Source: Chitinophagaceae bacterium UBA4857
GTDB taxonomy: Bacteria; Bacteroidota; Bacteroidia; Chitinophagales; Chitinophagaceae
Assembly (NCBI GenBank): GCA_002399735.1
Contig: DHEF01000030.1
Location: forward strand, 1 to 7,071
Direction of reading: 5' to 3'
Length of the DNA: 7,071 nucleotides
Each line of letters begins with the position of its first letter. Positions within the stretch are counted from its first letter, which is position 1. Shown piece by piece: positions 1 to 5,398 of this stretch. The notes beneath the pieces are model-generated. The model was not told where the DNA came from. It worked only from the letters and a program-made list of their open reading frames with translations, and made no database searches. A program made the translations under genes and the position numbers.

Positions 1-20
1 TCCACAAATTTAAACAGTCT

Positions 21-90
21 CTTTGGGGAGGTCGGGTGGGGCTTCACCGGGCTTTCCGCTGCTATCCCTCACCCGCTTACGCCAGCGGTT
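21..90. repeat. GC-rich intergenic segment, possible dispersed repeat
   Basis: This segment is clearly richer in G and C than the flanking DNA and has G runs near 25-41. It contains an inverted repeat, CCGCTG (56-61) with CAGCGG (83-88), around a 21-nt spacer. A plus-strand reading frame of about 60 codons crosses it (23-205) but resembles no protein I know and runs on into low-complexity DNA, so I do not call a gene. The wording of the segment resembles GC-rich repeats I recall from Bacteroidota intergenic regions, but only one copy is present here, so its repeat status is inferred. Confidence 0.35.
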
Positions 91-185
91 AATTAATAAT
101 ATGGTTCATACTACTGTATTATATCACTCCAATTCAAATGTGCCTTTCTTACCTCAATCCTACTGCTTACACCCCTCACCTTATG

Positions 186-222
186 CCTCCTGCTTTCTGC
201 ATTAAGCTTTCTGCTTTCGGCC
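186..222 (-). repeat. AAAGC-rich degenerate intergenic tract, copy 1
   Basis: Read on the minus strand, this is a run of GAAAGC/CAGAAAGC words. A 13-base stretch (205-217, minus strand) exactly matches 2229-2241 on the plus strand. A third, looser tract of the same type follows the acyl carrier protein gene. The rest of the upstream region (91-185 and 223-294) is AT-rich, and I see no gene or convincing promoter in it. Confidence 0.5.
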
Positions 223-294
223 TTTTTGGCATCAAATTAGATTGTCATTGTTTTGTCACATAAAAAATATAAATTGTATCACAAATCATCAATT

Positions 295-606
295 ATGAAA
301 AAAATAGCCTTATTCCTAATAGCATCGGTAACATTTGTTGTTGCCTGTACACCCAAAGCGTCACCATCGGCTACGGAAACATTAATTCCGGCCGAAAAAC
401 GTGTAAAAACTGATAATGCCAGCATTTCAGCAGGTCAGGTATTGTCAACAACCAAGTGTGTAAAATGCCACCGTGAAAAAGATTACTCAAAAGCAACTTA
501 CGAAGAGTTGAGACCCGTACTGGCATCCATGGTTAAAAAGGCCAAGTTGGACGAAACTGAAATTCAGCAGATTTCCGCCTACGTACATTCCAAAGCAAAA
601 AAATAA
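295..606 (+). CDS. Small c-type cytochrome lipoprotein
   Basis: A 103-residue predicted exported mono-haem c-type cytochrome, probably lipid-anchored and acting in periplasmic or membrane-surface electron transfer; its partner is unknown. The N-terminus has a lysine pair (2-3), a hydrophobic stretch (4-17) and a lipobox-like VVAC with Cys18, giving a lipoprotein signal. A Ser/Pro/Ala/Thr-rich linker (about 19-48) precedes the haem-binding CVKCH (55-59). Met79 in a C-terminal helical region is a plausible distal haem ligand. The ATG at 295 is preferred over the in-frame TTG at 253, because it puts the signal peptide at the true N-terminus. The length fits the minimal single-haem cytochromes common in Bacteroidota. 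An intrinsic terminator follows directly, so the gene is probably transcribed separately from the DUF1800 gene downstream. Confidence 0.88.
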   Translation: MKKIALFLIASVTFVVACTPKASPSATETLIPAEKRVKTDNASISAGQVLSTTKCVKCHREKDYSKATYEELRPVLASMVKKAKLDETEIQQISAYVHSKAKK

Positions 607-622
607 TGTTTTAATAATCGTT

Positions 623-658
623 AAAAAATAGCCGCCTCTAAAAGGTGGCTGTTTTTTT
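623..658 (+). terminator. Rho-independent terminator after cytochrome gene
   Basis: An 8-bp stem pairs AGCCGCCT (630-637) with AGGTGGCT (643-650), including one G-T wobble, around a 5-nt loop. It is followed by G and seven T residues (652-658) and preceded by an A-rich run. It starts 24 nt after the stop codon and separates the cytochrome gene from the DUF1800 gene. Confidence 0.85.
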
Positions 659-779
659 GCATATACATAAGCCGTATCCATTATCATCAATTGCAAGTCG
701 GCCAATGTTAAGTTTTTAATATCTGTTCACGGGTATTAAACTGTTTGTTTTTTATTCAGTCAATCATAAAAATATTATT

Positions 780-2219
780 ATGGCCGATAAGGATTTATTG
801 CAAAACAAACATCTTTTATGGAGGGCTGGTTTTGGGCCGGCTGTAGAACAGCTGGACGATTTAAGCAAATTTACACCGCAGCAGTTTTATAAAAAGATGG
901 CCAGTCTATCGGCTAAAAAAACAAATTATTTGCAAGGCACAGATAAAGCCCTAGACGATTTATATGCAGAAAATATTGGCAAACGTGCTGCCGACAGAAC
1001 AGCTGAAGAAAGAAGAGAAATACAGCGTTTACAAACTGATGCCATTAAAAAATTAAACGCCTTGTGGATGGGCGAAATGATAAACAGCGAACAACAATTA
1101 AAAGAAAAAATGGCCTTATTCTGGCATGGTCATTTTGCCTGCCGCAGTACCAACGCTTTTTACCAGCAGCAATTATTACATATTATACGCGATAATGCCT
1201 TGGGCAATTTTGGCGACTTGTTAAAAGCCGTTTCCCAATCGCCAGCCATGCTTACTTTTTTAAACAACCAGCAAAACCGTAAAGGCCGCCCCAACGAAAA
1301 TTTTGCACGTGAAGTAATGGAACTATTTACCATGGGCCGTGGTAACTACACAGAAAAAGATATTAAAGAAGCGGCCCGTGCTTTTACAGGTTGGAGCGGT
1401 ACACCACAGGGAGAATTTGTATTTAGAAAAACCCAGCACGATACCGGCGAAAAAACAATCCTTGGCCAAAGCGGTAATTTTAACGGCTATGATGTATTGA
1501 ATATTTTATTGGAACAAAAACAAACGGCCTTATACATTACGCAAAAAATATATCGCTTTCTGGTTAACGGTACTATTGATGCAAAGGAAACACAACGGCT
1601 GGCGGATAATTTTTTTAAAAGTAAATACGACATCGGCGCTTTGTTAAAAGACATCTTTACCGGTACAACATTCTATGATCAAAAAAATATGGGCACGCTT
1701 ATTAAATCGCCCATTGAACTATTAGCAGGCATACAACGTATGATACCCATGCAACTGGAAGACGATACCGCCTTATTAACTATTCAGCGTATTTTAGGAC
1801 AGTTACTTTTTTATCCGCCCAATGTAGCCGGCTGGCCCGGTGGCAAAACATGGATTGATAGCAGTACCTTAATGATGCGCCTGCGTGTACCGCAATTGTT
1901 TACCGATGCTGATGAATTAAATGTTACGCCTAAAGATGATGATGACCAGATGATGGGAATGAAGGTCCCTGCAAAACCTAAAAAAAACTTAGGCACGAAA
2001 GCTATTAACGCCAGCATGAGTTGGGATGAACATTATAAACAATTAAAAAAAATTAAGCGAGAAGAACTGTTAACTACTATTGCCCAACACCTGTTACAAA
2101 CGTCCGGTAATATTAATAACACTACGCTTGAAAAATATATTGATGATAGTAGTAGAGAAGCATTCATAAAGTCGGCTACTATACAAATTATGAGTACGCC
2201 GGAGTACCAGTTGTGCTGA
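780..2219 (+). CDS. DUF1800 family protein
   Basis: A 479-residue protein of the DUF1800 family (PF08811), whose biochemical function is not established. Family hallmarks occur in the usual order: HLLWRAGFGP near the N-terminus (11-20), MALFWHGHFA (111-120), then NENFAREVMELFTMG with YTEKDIKEAARAFTGW (172-205). Further on are LIKSPIEL (307-314) and PPNVAGWPGGKTWI (346-359). The length is typical of the shorter Bacteroidota members. Residues about 376-404 form a charged insert with four consecutive Asp, then a Met/Lys/Pro-rich stretch, before a helical C-terminus. I see no N-terminal signal peptide, unlike its DUF1501 partner. The ATG at 780 is chosen because the conserved HLLWRAGFGP block begins only ten codons later, so little N-terminus can be missing. 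No Shine-Dalgarno sequence is visible, which is normal for this phylum. In this pair the DUF1800 gene usually comes first, as here. Confidence 0.93.
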   Translation: MADKDLLQNKHLLWRAGFGPAVEQLDDLSKFTPQQFYKKMASLSAKKTNYLQGTDKALDDLYAENIGKRAADRTAEERREIQRLQTDAIKKLNALWMGEMINSEQQLKEKMALFWHGHFACRSTNAFYQQQLLHIIRDNALGNFGDLLKAVSQSPAMLTFLNNQQNRKGRPNENFAREVMELFTMGRGNYTEKDIKEAARAFTGWSGTPQGEFVFRKTQHDTGEKTILGQSGNFNGYDVLNILLEQKQTALYITQKIYRFLVNGTIDAKETQRLADNFFKSKYDIGALLKDIFTGTTFYDQKNMGTLIKSPIELLAGIQRMIPMQLEDDTALLTIQRILGQLLFYPPNVAGWPGGKTWIDSSTLMMRLRVPQLFTDADELNVTPKDDDDQMMGMKVPAKPKKNLGTKAINASMSWDEHYKQLKKIKREELLTTIAQHLLQTSGNINNTTLEKYIDDSSREAFIKSATIQIMSTPEYQLC

Positions 2220-2223
2220 GTAA

Positions 2224-2254
2224 GGCTTAAAGCAGAAAGCTAAAAGCTTAAAGC
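2224..2254 (+). repeat. AAAGC-rich degenerate intergenic tract, copy 2
   Basis: The tract begins a few bases after the DUF1800 stop and repeats the words TAAAGC, GAAAGC and AAAAGC. Positions 2229-2241 are an exact reverse-complement match of 205-217. This is probably a non-coding simple repeat. Confidence 0.5.
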
Positions 2255-2289
2255 AATTTGCCAATTTGACAATTTGAAAATTTGGCAAT
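2255..2289 (+). repeat. Four tandem AATTTGNN octamers
   Basis: There are four consecutive 8-bp units: AATTTGCC, AATTTGAC, AATTTGAA and AATTTGGC, followed by a partial AAT. The six-base core is perfect in all four and only the last two bases vary. The ends form a 7-bp inverted repeat, TTGCCAA (2258-2264) with TTGGCAA (2282-2288), so the tract could also fold. No T run follows, so it is not a standard terminator. Confidence 0.7.
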
Positions 2290-2305
2290 GAAGGTTTCAC
2301 AAAAA

Positions 2306-2320
2306 TGTAAGAGGCTTACA
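2306..2320. other. Small perfect hairpin between DUF1800 and DUF1501
   Basis: TGTAAG (2306-2311) pairs perfectly with CTTACA (2315-2320) across a 3-nt loop AGG. It lies in the intergenic region with no T run after it. It may be an RNA structure in a read-through transcript or chance. Confidence 0.35.
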
Positions 2321-2331
2321 TAAAGCTCAAT

Positions 2332-2385
2332 AGCATTACTACTGTACAAGAGTGCGACGCAACAGACGATGATAGTAGCAATGCT
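2332..2385. other. Imperfect 12-bp inverted repeat upstream of DUF1501
   Basis: AGCATTACTACT (2332-2343) and AGTAGCAATGCT (2374-2385) are complementary at 11 of 12 positions across a 30-nt spacer. It sits about 90 bp before the DUF1501 start. It could be a leader structure or a binding site for a dimeric regulator; nothing in the sequence decides between these. Confidence 0.3.
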
Positions 2386-2434
2386 GCTGACGACATAATA
2401 AAAGTTTGTACCCAGATGCTATCATCTCTATACA

Positions 2435-2473
2435 AATATCTGGATACTTTATACTAATATCTAAATACTTTAT
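2435..2473 (+). repeat. 21-bp tandem duplication abutting the DUF1501 start
   Basis: Two copies of an AT-rich unit, 2435-2452 and 2456-2473, match at 16 of 18 bases with a 21-bp period; the differences are GG versus AA. The second copy ends one base before the ATG at 2475, so it makes up the translation-initiation region. Read in the DUF1501 frame the units encode ISGYFIL and ISKYFIM, but only if translation began at the upstream TTG at 2406, which I consider unlikely. Confidence 0.65.
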
Positions 2474-2474
2474 C

Positions 2475-3674
2475 ATGCTTATAAAACGCAGAACATTTAT
2501 ACAAACAGGATCATTGGCTACGGCATCGCTATTATTGCCACGTTTTTTAAAAGCGTTTGAAGGGGCGTACACCGTGCCGCCGGGCAATAAAGTGGTAGTG
2601 GTATTACAATTAAGCGGCGGTAACGACGGTTTAAATACGGTCATTCCTATTCGTAATGATGTGTATTATAAACTGCGGCCTCAACTAGGAATAGCCAAAG
2701 AAAAAGCATTACAACTTACCGATGAAGTGGGCTTGCATCCCACATTAACGGGCTTTAAAACATTGTACGACGAAGGTAACCTGGGCATTATGAATAATGT
2801 GGGTTATGCTAACCCGGACAGGTCGCATTTTAGAAGTATGGATATATGGCATAGTGCCAGCAAAAGTGATGAATACTGGCACCAAGGTTGGGTGGGCCGT
2901 TATTTAGATGCGCAATGTAATGGTTGCGACAAACCAACACAGGCTATTGAAATTGATGATGTGTTAAGCCTTGCATTAAAAGGCAAAGGTAATAACGGTA
3001 TTGCGGTAAAAGATCCACGCAGGTTGTATGGTACATCGAATGAAAAGTTTTTTAAAGAGGTGATGAAACAACACCATCAACACGAGCATGAACAGCCGGT
3101 TGATTATTTGTATAAAACGATGGCGCAAACTTTATCATCGGCGGATTATATTTTTAAACAAAGCAAGCTGCACCCAACCAGCGCAGCTTACCCTAAAACT
3201 GACTTGGGTAATAATTTAAAAACAATTGCTTCTTTAATTTTTTCAGAAATAAATACAAAAGTGTATTATGTATCGCTGGGTAGTTTTGATACACATGTGG
3301 GTCAGGATGATAGACAAAGCCGTTTGTTTAAAGACATGAATGATGCAGTACTGGCATTTACCAACGACCTGAAAGCAAATAACCGTTTTAATGATGTGTT
3401 GTTATTTAGTTTTTCGGAGTTCGGACGCCGTGTGGCACAAAATGCCAGCAACGGTACCGACCATGGCACTGCTAACAATATGTTTTTTGTCAGTGGTGGT
3501 TTACAACAAAAAGGCCTTATTAATGCCATGTCCGATTTAAGTAACCTACAGGATGGTGATTTAAAACATTCGGTTGATTTTAAAAATGTATATGCTACTA
3601 TTTTGAATAAGTGGTTAGCGGCTGATGATGTGGCGATACTGGGCAGAAAGTATGATACGATGGGGTTTATATAG
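2475..3674 (+). CDS. DUF1501 family protein with Tat signal
   Basis: A 399-residue member of the DUF1501 family (PF07394), which is related to the alkaline phosphatase/sulfatase fold; its reaction is not established. The N-terminus KRRTFIQ (4-10) followed by a hydrophobic segment (11-25) is a twin-arginine signal, implying export of a folded protein, perhaps with metal. Family blocks include LSGGNDGLNTV (46-56), RSHFRSMDIW (117-126), SLGSFDTHVGQ (267-277), FSEFGRRV (313-320) and TDHGTANN (328-335). Their Asp, His and Ser residues are candidate metal or active-site positions. Residues 200-206 are His/Glu-rich. The ATG at 2475 is chosen because it places the twin arginines at residues 5-6; the open frame continues up to a TTG at 2406 through the tandem repeat. 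It follows the DUF1800 gene by 255 bp, so it could be co-transcribed or have its own promoter. No clear terminator follows. Confidence 0.92.
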   Translation: MLIKRRTFIQTGSLATASLLLPRFLKAFEGAYTVPPGNKVVVVLQLSGGNDGLNTVIPIRNDVYYKLRPQLGIAKEKALQLTDEVGLHPTLTGFKTLYDEGNLGIMNNVGYANPDRSHFRSMDIWHSASKSDEYWHQGWVGRYLDAQCNGCDKPTQAIEIDDVLSLALKGKGNNGIAVKDPRRLYGTSNEKFFKEVMKQHHQHEHEQPVDYLYKTMAQTLSSADYIFKQSKLHPTSAAYPKTDLGNNLKTIASLIFSEINTKVYYVSLGSFDTHVGQDDRQSRLFKDMNDAVLAFTNDLKANNRFNDVLLFSFSEFGRRVAQNASNGTDHGTANNMFFVSGGLQQKGLINAMSDLSNLQDGDLKHSVDFKNVYATILNKWLAADDVAILGRKYDTMGFI

Positions 3675-3686
3675 TTTTAGGCGTTA

Positions 3687-3757
3687 GCGGTGTGTAGCAT
3701 GAGCTGCGCTCAGACTCCTATGTGCTGGTGCTGTGTACCATGGCTGCGCTCAAGGTT
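3687..3757. repeat. Two short similar units after DUF1501
   Basis: Two similar stretches follow the DUF1501 stop: GTGTAGCATGAGCTGCGCTC (3692-3711) and GTGTACCATGGCTGCGCTC (3733-3751). They differ by one substitution and one missing base. Between them lies ACTCCTATGT (3714-3723), which recurs exactly at 4527-4536 on the far side of the transposase gene. GAGC-TGC-GCTC in the first unit is self-complementary. I read them as degenerate parts of the mobile-element flank. Confidence 0.45.
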
Positions 3758-3766
3758 AAGTAAATT

Positions 3767-3867
3767 TAACTCCTACGGAGTTAGTAGTGTAAGGCCGCAT
3801 GGCCTTGACTTTCTCCTAACCATGAGTTTCTACTCATGGTAGCCAAACGCTGCAAGCGTTCCCCATC
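3767..3867. repeat. Multi-hairpin repeat unit, copy 1
   Basis: This unit folds into four successive hairpins. They are TAACTCC/GGAGTTA (3767-3783, loop TAC), AAGGCC/GGCCTT (3791-3806, loop GCAT), ACCATGAGT/ACTCATGGT (3819-3840, loop TTCT) and AACGCT/AGCGTT (3846-3860, loop GCA). It ends in CCCCATC. The same order of elements recurs at 3931-4024. Closely spaced palindromes beside a Y1 transposase gene are typical of REP-like or IS200-end sequences, which such enzymes recognise as single-stranded hairpins. Assignment to this element is inferred from proximity. Confidence 0.75.
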
Positions 3868-3903
3868 GCCTATAAAACAAGCGAGTTCGCCGTATATTAA
3901 AAT

Positions 3904-4024
3904 ACTCCTAACATTATGCTAATACAGTATCTACGGAGTTAGTCGTGTAAGGCTGTATGGCCTTGACGTCGCTTAACCATGAGTTTTTACTCATGGTTAA
4001 GCGACGCTGCAAGCGTTCCCCATC
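3904..4024. repeat. Multi-hairpin repeat unit, copy 2, with 18-bp stem
   Basis: This is the second copy of the unit (core 3931-4024), ending in the transposase stop codon region. It contains AAGGCT/GGCCTT (3949-3964, one G-T wobble), then a perfect 18-bp stem, CGTCGCTTAACCATGAGT (3967-3984) with its complement at 3989-4006 and a TTTT loop. ACGCT/AGCGT (4004-4016) follows, overlapping the long stem's 3' arm, so the two structures compete. The first hairpin of copy 1 is split here: ACTCCTA lies at 3904-3910 and ACGGAGTT at 3933-3940, with 22 extra bases between. The spacer between the copies (3868-3903) is AT-rich and holds only a 4-bp palindrome, GCGA-GT-TCGC (3881-3890). Confidence 0.78.
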
Positions 4025-4476
4025 ACTCATCCTGCCAAAACCACTTTTCTTCCTTTTCTATATGGTTTTCGGCTAACAATCGTCCTACTTCTGCTTTAAA
4101 AGTTTCTTTTTTGTGGTGTTCTCTTTGTCGCTTTATGTAATTAACAATTATATGCTTTTGTTTGTAGGAGTAGGTTAAAGCACAGTACTTAATAGCCCAC
4201 CCTCTGAAATGAGGAAATAGACCGCTTTGTTTCATCCATAATGATGAAGCCACTTTTATATCCTTAATAAAATCGGCTAAAGCAACAGAGGGGTGCAAGT
4301 CGGATAGAATGTGAATATGATCTTCCATTCCGTTAATACAATAGAGTATGCATTTTCTGTTTTTAATAACACCCCAAATGTATTGGTATAAATGCGATGC
4401 ATTTTCAAGGTTAATTGTTTTTTCGCTGTACTTGGTGCGAAATACAATATGATAAAGTAATTTGAGTATAAGCCAT
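4023..4476 (-). pseudogene. tnpA: IS200/IS605-type Y1 transposase, frame-disrupted
   Basis: A Y1_Tnp (PF01797) single-strand DNA transposase of about 150 residues. The best start is ATG at 4476-4474, giving MAYTQ. The family sequence then continues as LLYHIVFRTKYSEK in another frame from 4460, after one surplus base in the AAA run at 4463-4461. The downstream frame is open from there to the stop at 4025-4023 but has no start of its own until an internal ATG at 4328. In the reconstructed protein, the HUH motif is H53-I-H55 within EDHIHIL, and the likely catalytic tyrosine is Y113 in YIKRQ, followed by REHHKKETF. Both catalytic motifs are intact, so the break looks recent, or is a sequencing error or a frameshift signal. 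There is no accompanying tnpB. The size fits IS200-type TnpA; a REP-associated transposase (RAYT) is the alternative given the adjacent palindromes. Confidence 0.85.
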
Positions 4477-4523
4477 GGTTAGTAGTTGGTGTTTGGTCTT
4501 TTGAAATTACAGAAAAGATCAAT

Positions 4524-4539
4524 AAAACTCCTATGTTTT
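4524..4539. other. Hairpin upstream of the transposase gene, possible IS end
   Basis: AAAAC (4524-4528) pairs with GTTTT (4535-4539) across a 6-nt loop, about 50 bp upstream of the transposase start. It contains ACTCCTATGT, identical to 3714-3723. IS200/IS605 elements carry subterminal hairpins at their ends, so this is a candidate left-end structure. The exact element ends cannot be fixed from one copy. Confidence 0.35.
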
Positions 4540-4645
4540 AAGAGTACACAAGTAACAATGGCAAAGGCTCCGCTGCCCATAAATAAAAATTAAATCCTGC
4601 TTACTCTCGCCTTTCTCGCAATCCATTTGTATTTTGCCGCTTTAT

Positions 4646-5398
4646 ATGAGCAATCAGCCTATTATTATAGTTGACCATTTAACCAAACAGTTTAAAACCG
4701 CCGCCGAACCTTCGGTAAGGTGTATTTCGTTGGCTGTAAAGCAAAATGAAATATTCGGCCTCTTAGGCCCCAATGGAGCAGGAAAAACTACTACCATCTC
4801 CATGTTATGTGGTTTGTTTCCGCCAAGCAGTGGCAGCATTACTATTAACGGTTATAACCTGCAACAAAACAGCAATGCTGTTAAACAAATAATTGGTGTA
4901 GTACCACAAGATATTGCTTTATACCCCACTTTAACCGGACGAGAAAATCTTCAGTTTTTCGGACACATGTACGGCTTAAAAGGCAAAGAGTTGGATGTAA
5001 AAGTAGACGTCTGGCTGGAAAAATTAGGCCTTACTGCTAAAGCCAACCACAAAGTAACCGAGTACTCCGGCGGTATGAAAAGACGCATTAATTTAATTAC
5101 CGGCATTTTACATAGTCCCAAAGTGTTGTTTTTAGATGAACCCACCGTTGGTGTAGACGTACAAAGCCGAACCGTTATTATTGAGCGCCTAAAAGAACTA
5201 AACACCGAAGGCACTACTATTATATACACTTCGCACCACATGGAAGAAGCGGAGCATTTTTGCACCCGTGTTTCTATTATTGATCAGGGGAAAATTTTGG
5301 CCGAGGATGAACCCAAAGCTTTAATAAATACTTACCCCGGCAGCAAAAACCTGGAAGATGTTTTTTTACACCTTACTAAAAGAAAATTAAGGGATTAA
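4646..5398 (+). CDS. ABC-2 type exporter, ATP-binding protein
   Basis: A 250-residue cytoplasmic ATPase that powers the ABC-2 permease encoded next to it. All nucleotide-binding motifs are intact: Walker A GPNGAGKT (41-48), Q-loop Q88 in VVPQDIALYP, signature YSGGMKRR (140-147), Walker B VLFLDEP (160-166) and switch histidine H197 in TSHHMEEAE. The pattern, including DVQSR after Walker B and a C-terminal NLEDVFLHLT, matches the CcmA/NatA/DrrA-like group of small ABC-2 ATPases. The ATG at 4646 is preferred over the in-frame TTG at 4634, because the family usually begins a few residues before the first beta-strand (IIIVDHLTKQF). It overlaps the permease gene by one base (TAATG), indicating translational coupling. 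The substrate cannot be read from this subunit. The DNA from 4540 to 4645 has no gene; it must hold the operon promoter, but I see no clear match to the Bacteroidota consensus. Confidence 0.95.
   Translation: MSNQPIIIVDHLTKQFKTAAEPSVRCISLAVKQNEIFGLLGPNGAGKTTTISMLCGLFPPSSGSITINGYNLQQNSNAVKQIIGVVPQDIALYPTLTGRENLQFFGHMYGLKGKELDVKVDVWLEKLGLTAKANHKVTEYSGGMKRRINLITGILHSPKVLFLDEPTVGVDVQSRTVIIERLKELNTEGTTIIYTSHHMEEAEHFCTRVSIIDQGKILAEDEPKALINTYPGSKNLEDVFLHLTKRKLRD

Noticed and set aside
23..205. 60-codon plus-strand open frame
   Set aside because: It spans the GC-rich repeat-like segment and an AAAGC-type tract, and has no family resemblance or start context.
252..276. Bacteroidota-type promoter (TTTG / TAnnTTTG) before the cytochrome gene
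   Set aside because: TTTG at 252-255 and TAAATTG at 270-276 only partly match the consensus and the spacing is too short.
487..705. 72-codon minus-strand open frame
   Set aside because: It is antisense to the cytochrome gene and crosses its terminator hairpin, so it is a shadow frame.
2406..2474. 23-residue N-terminal extension of DUF1501 from a TTG start
   Set aside because: It would be translated from the tandem repeat, uses a rare start, and would move the twin-arginine motif away from the N-terminus.
3767..4024. CRISPR-like array
   Set aside because: There are only two diverged copies of a long unit with internal palindromes, no regular spacers and no cas genes.
4277..4522. 81-codon minus-strand open frame over the transposase N-terminus
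   Set aside because: It is the wrong frame; the conserved family sequence (YHIVFRTKYSEK to CINGMEDHIHIL) is in the neighbouring frame that joins the C-terminal part.
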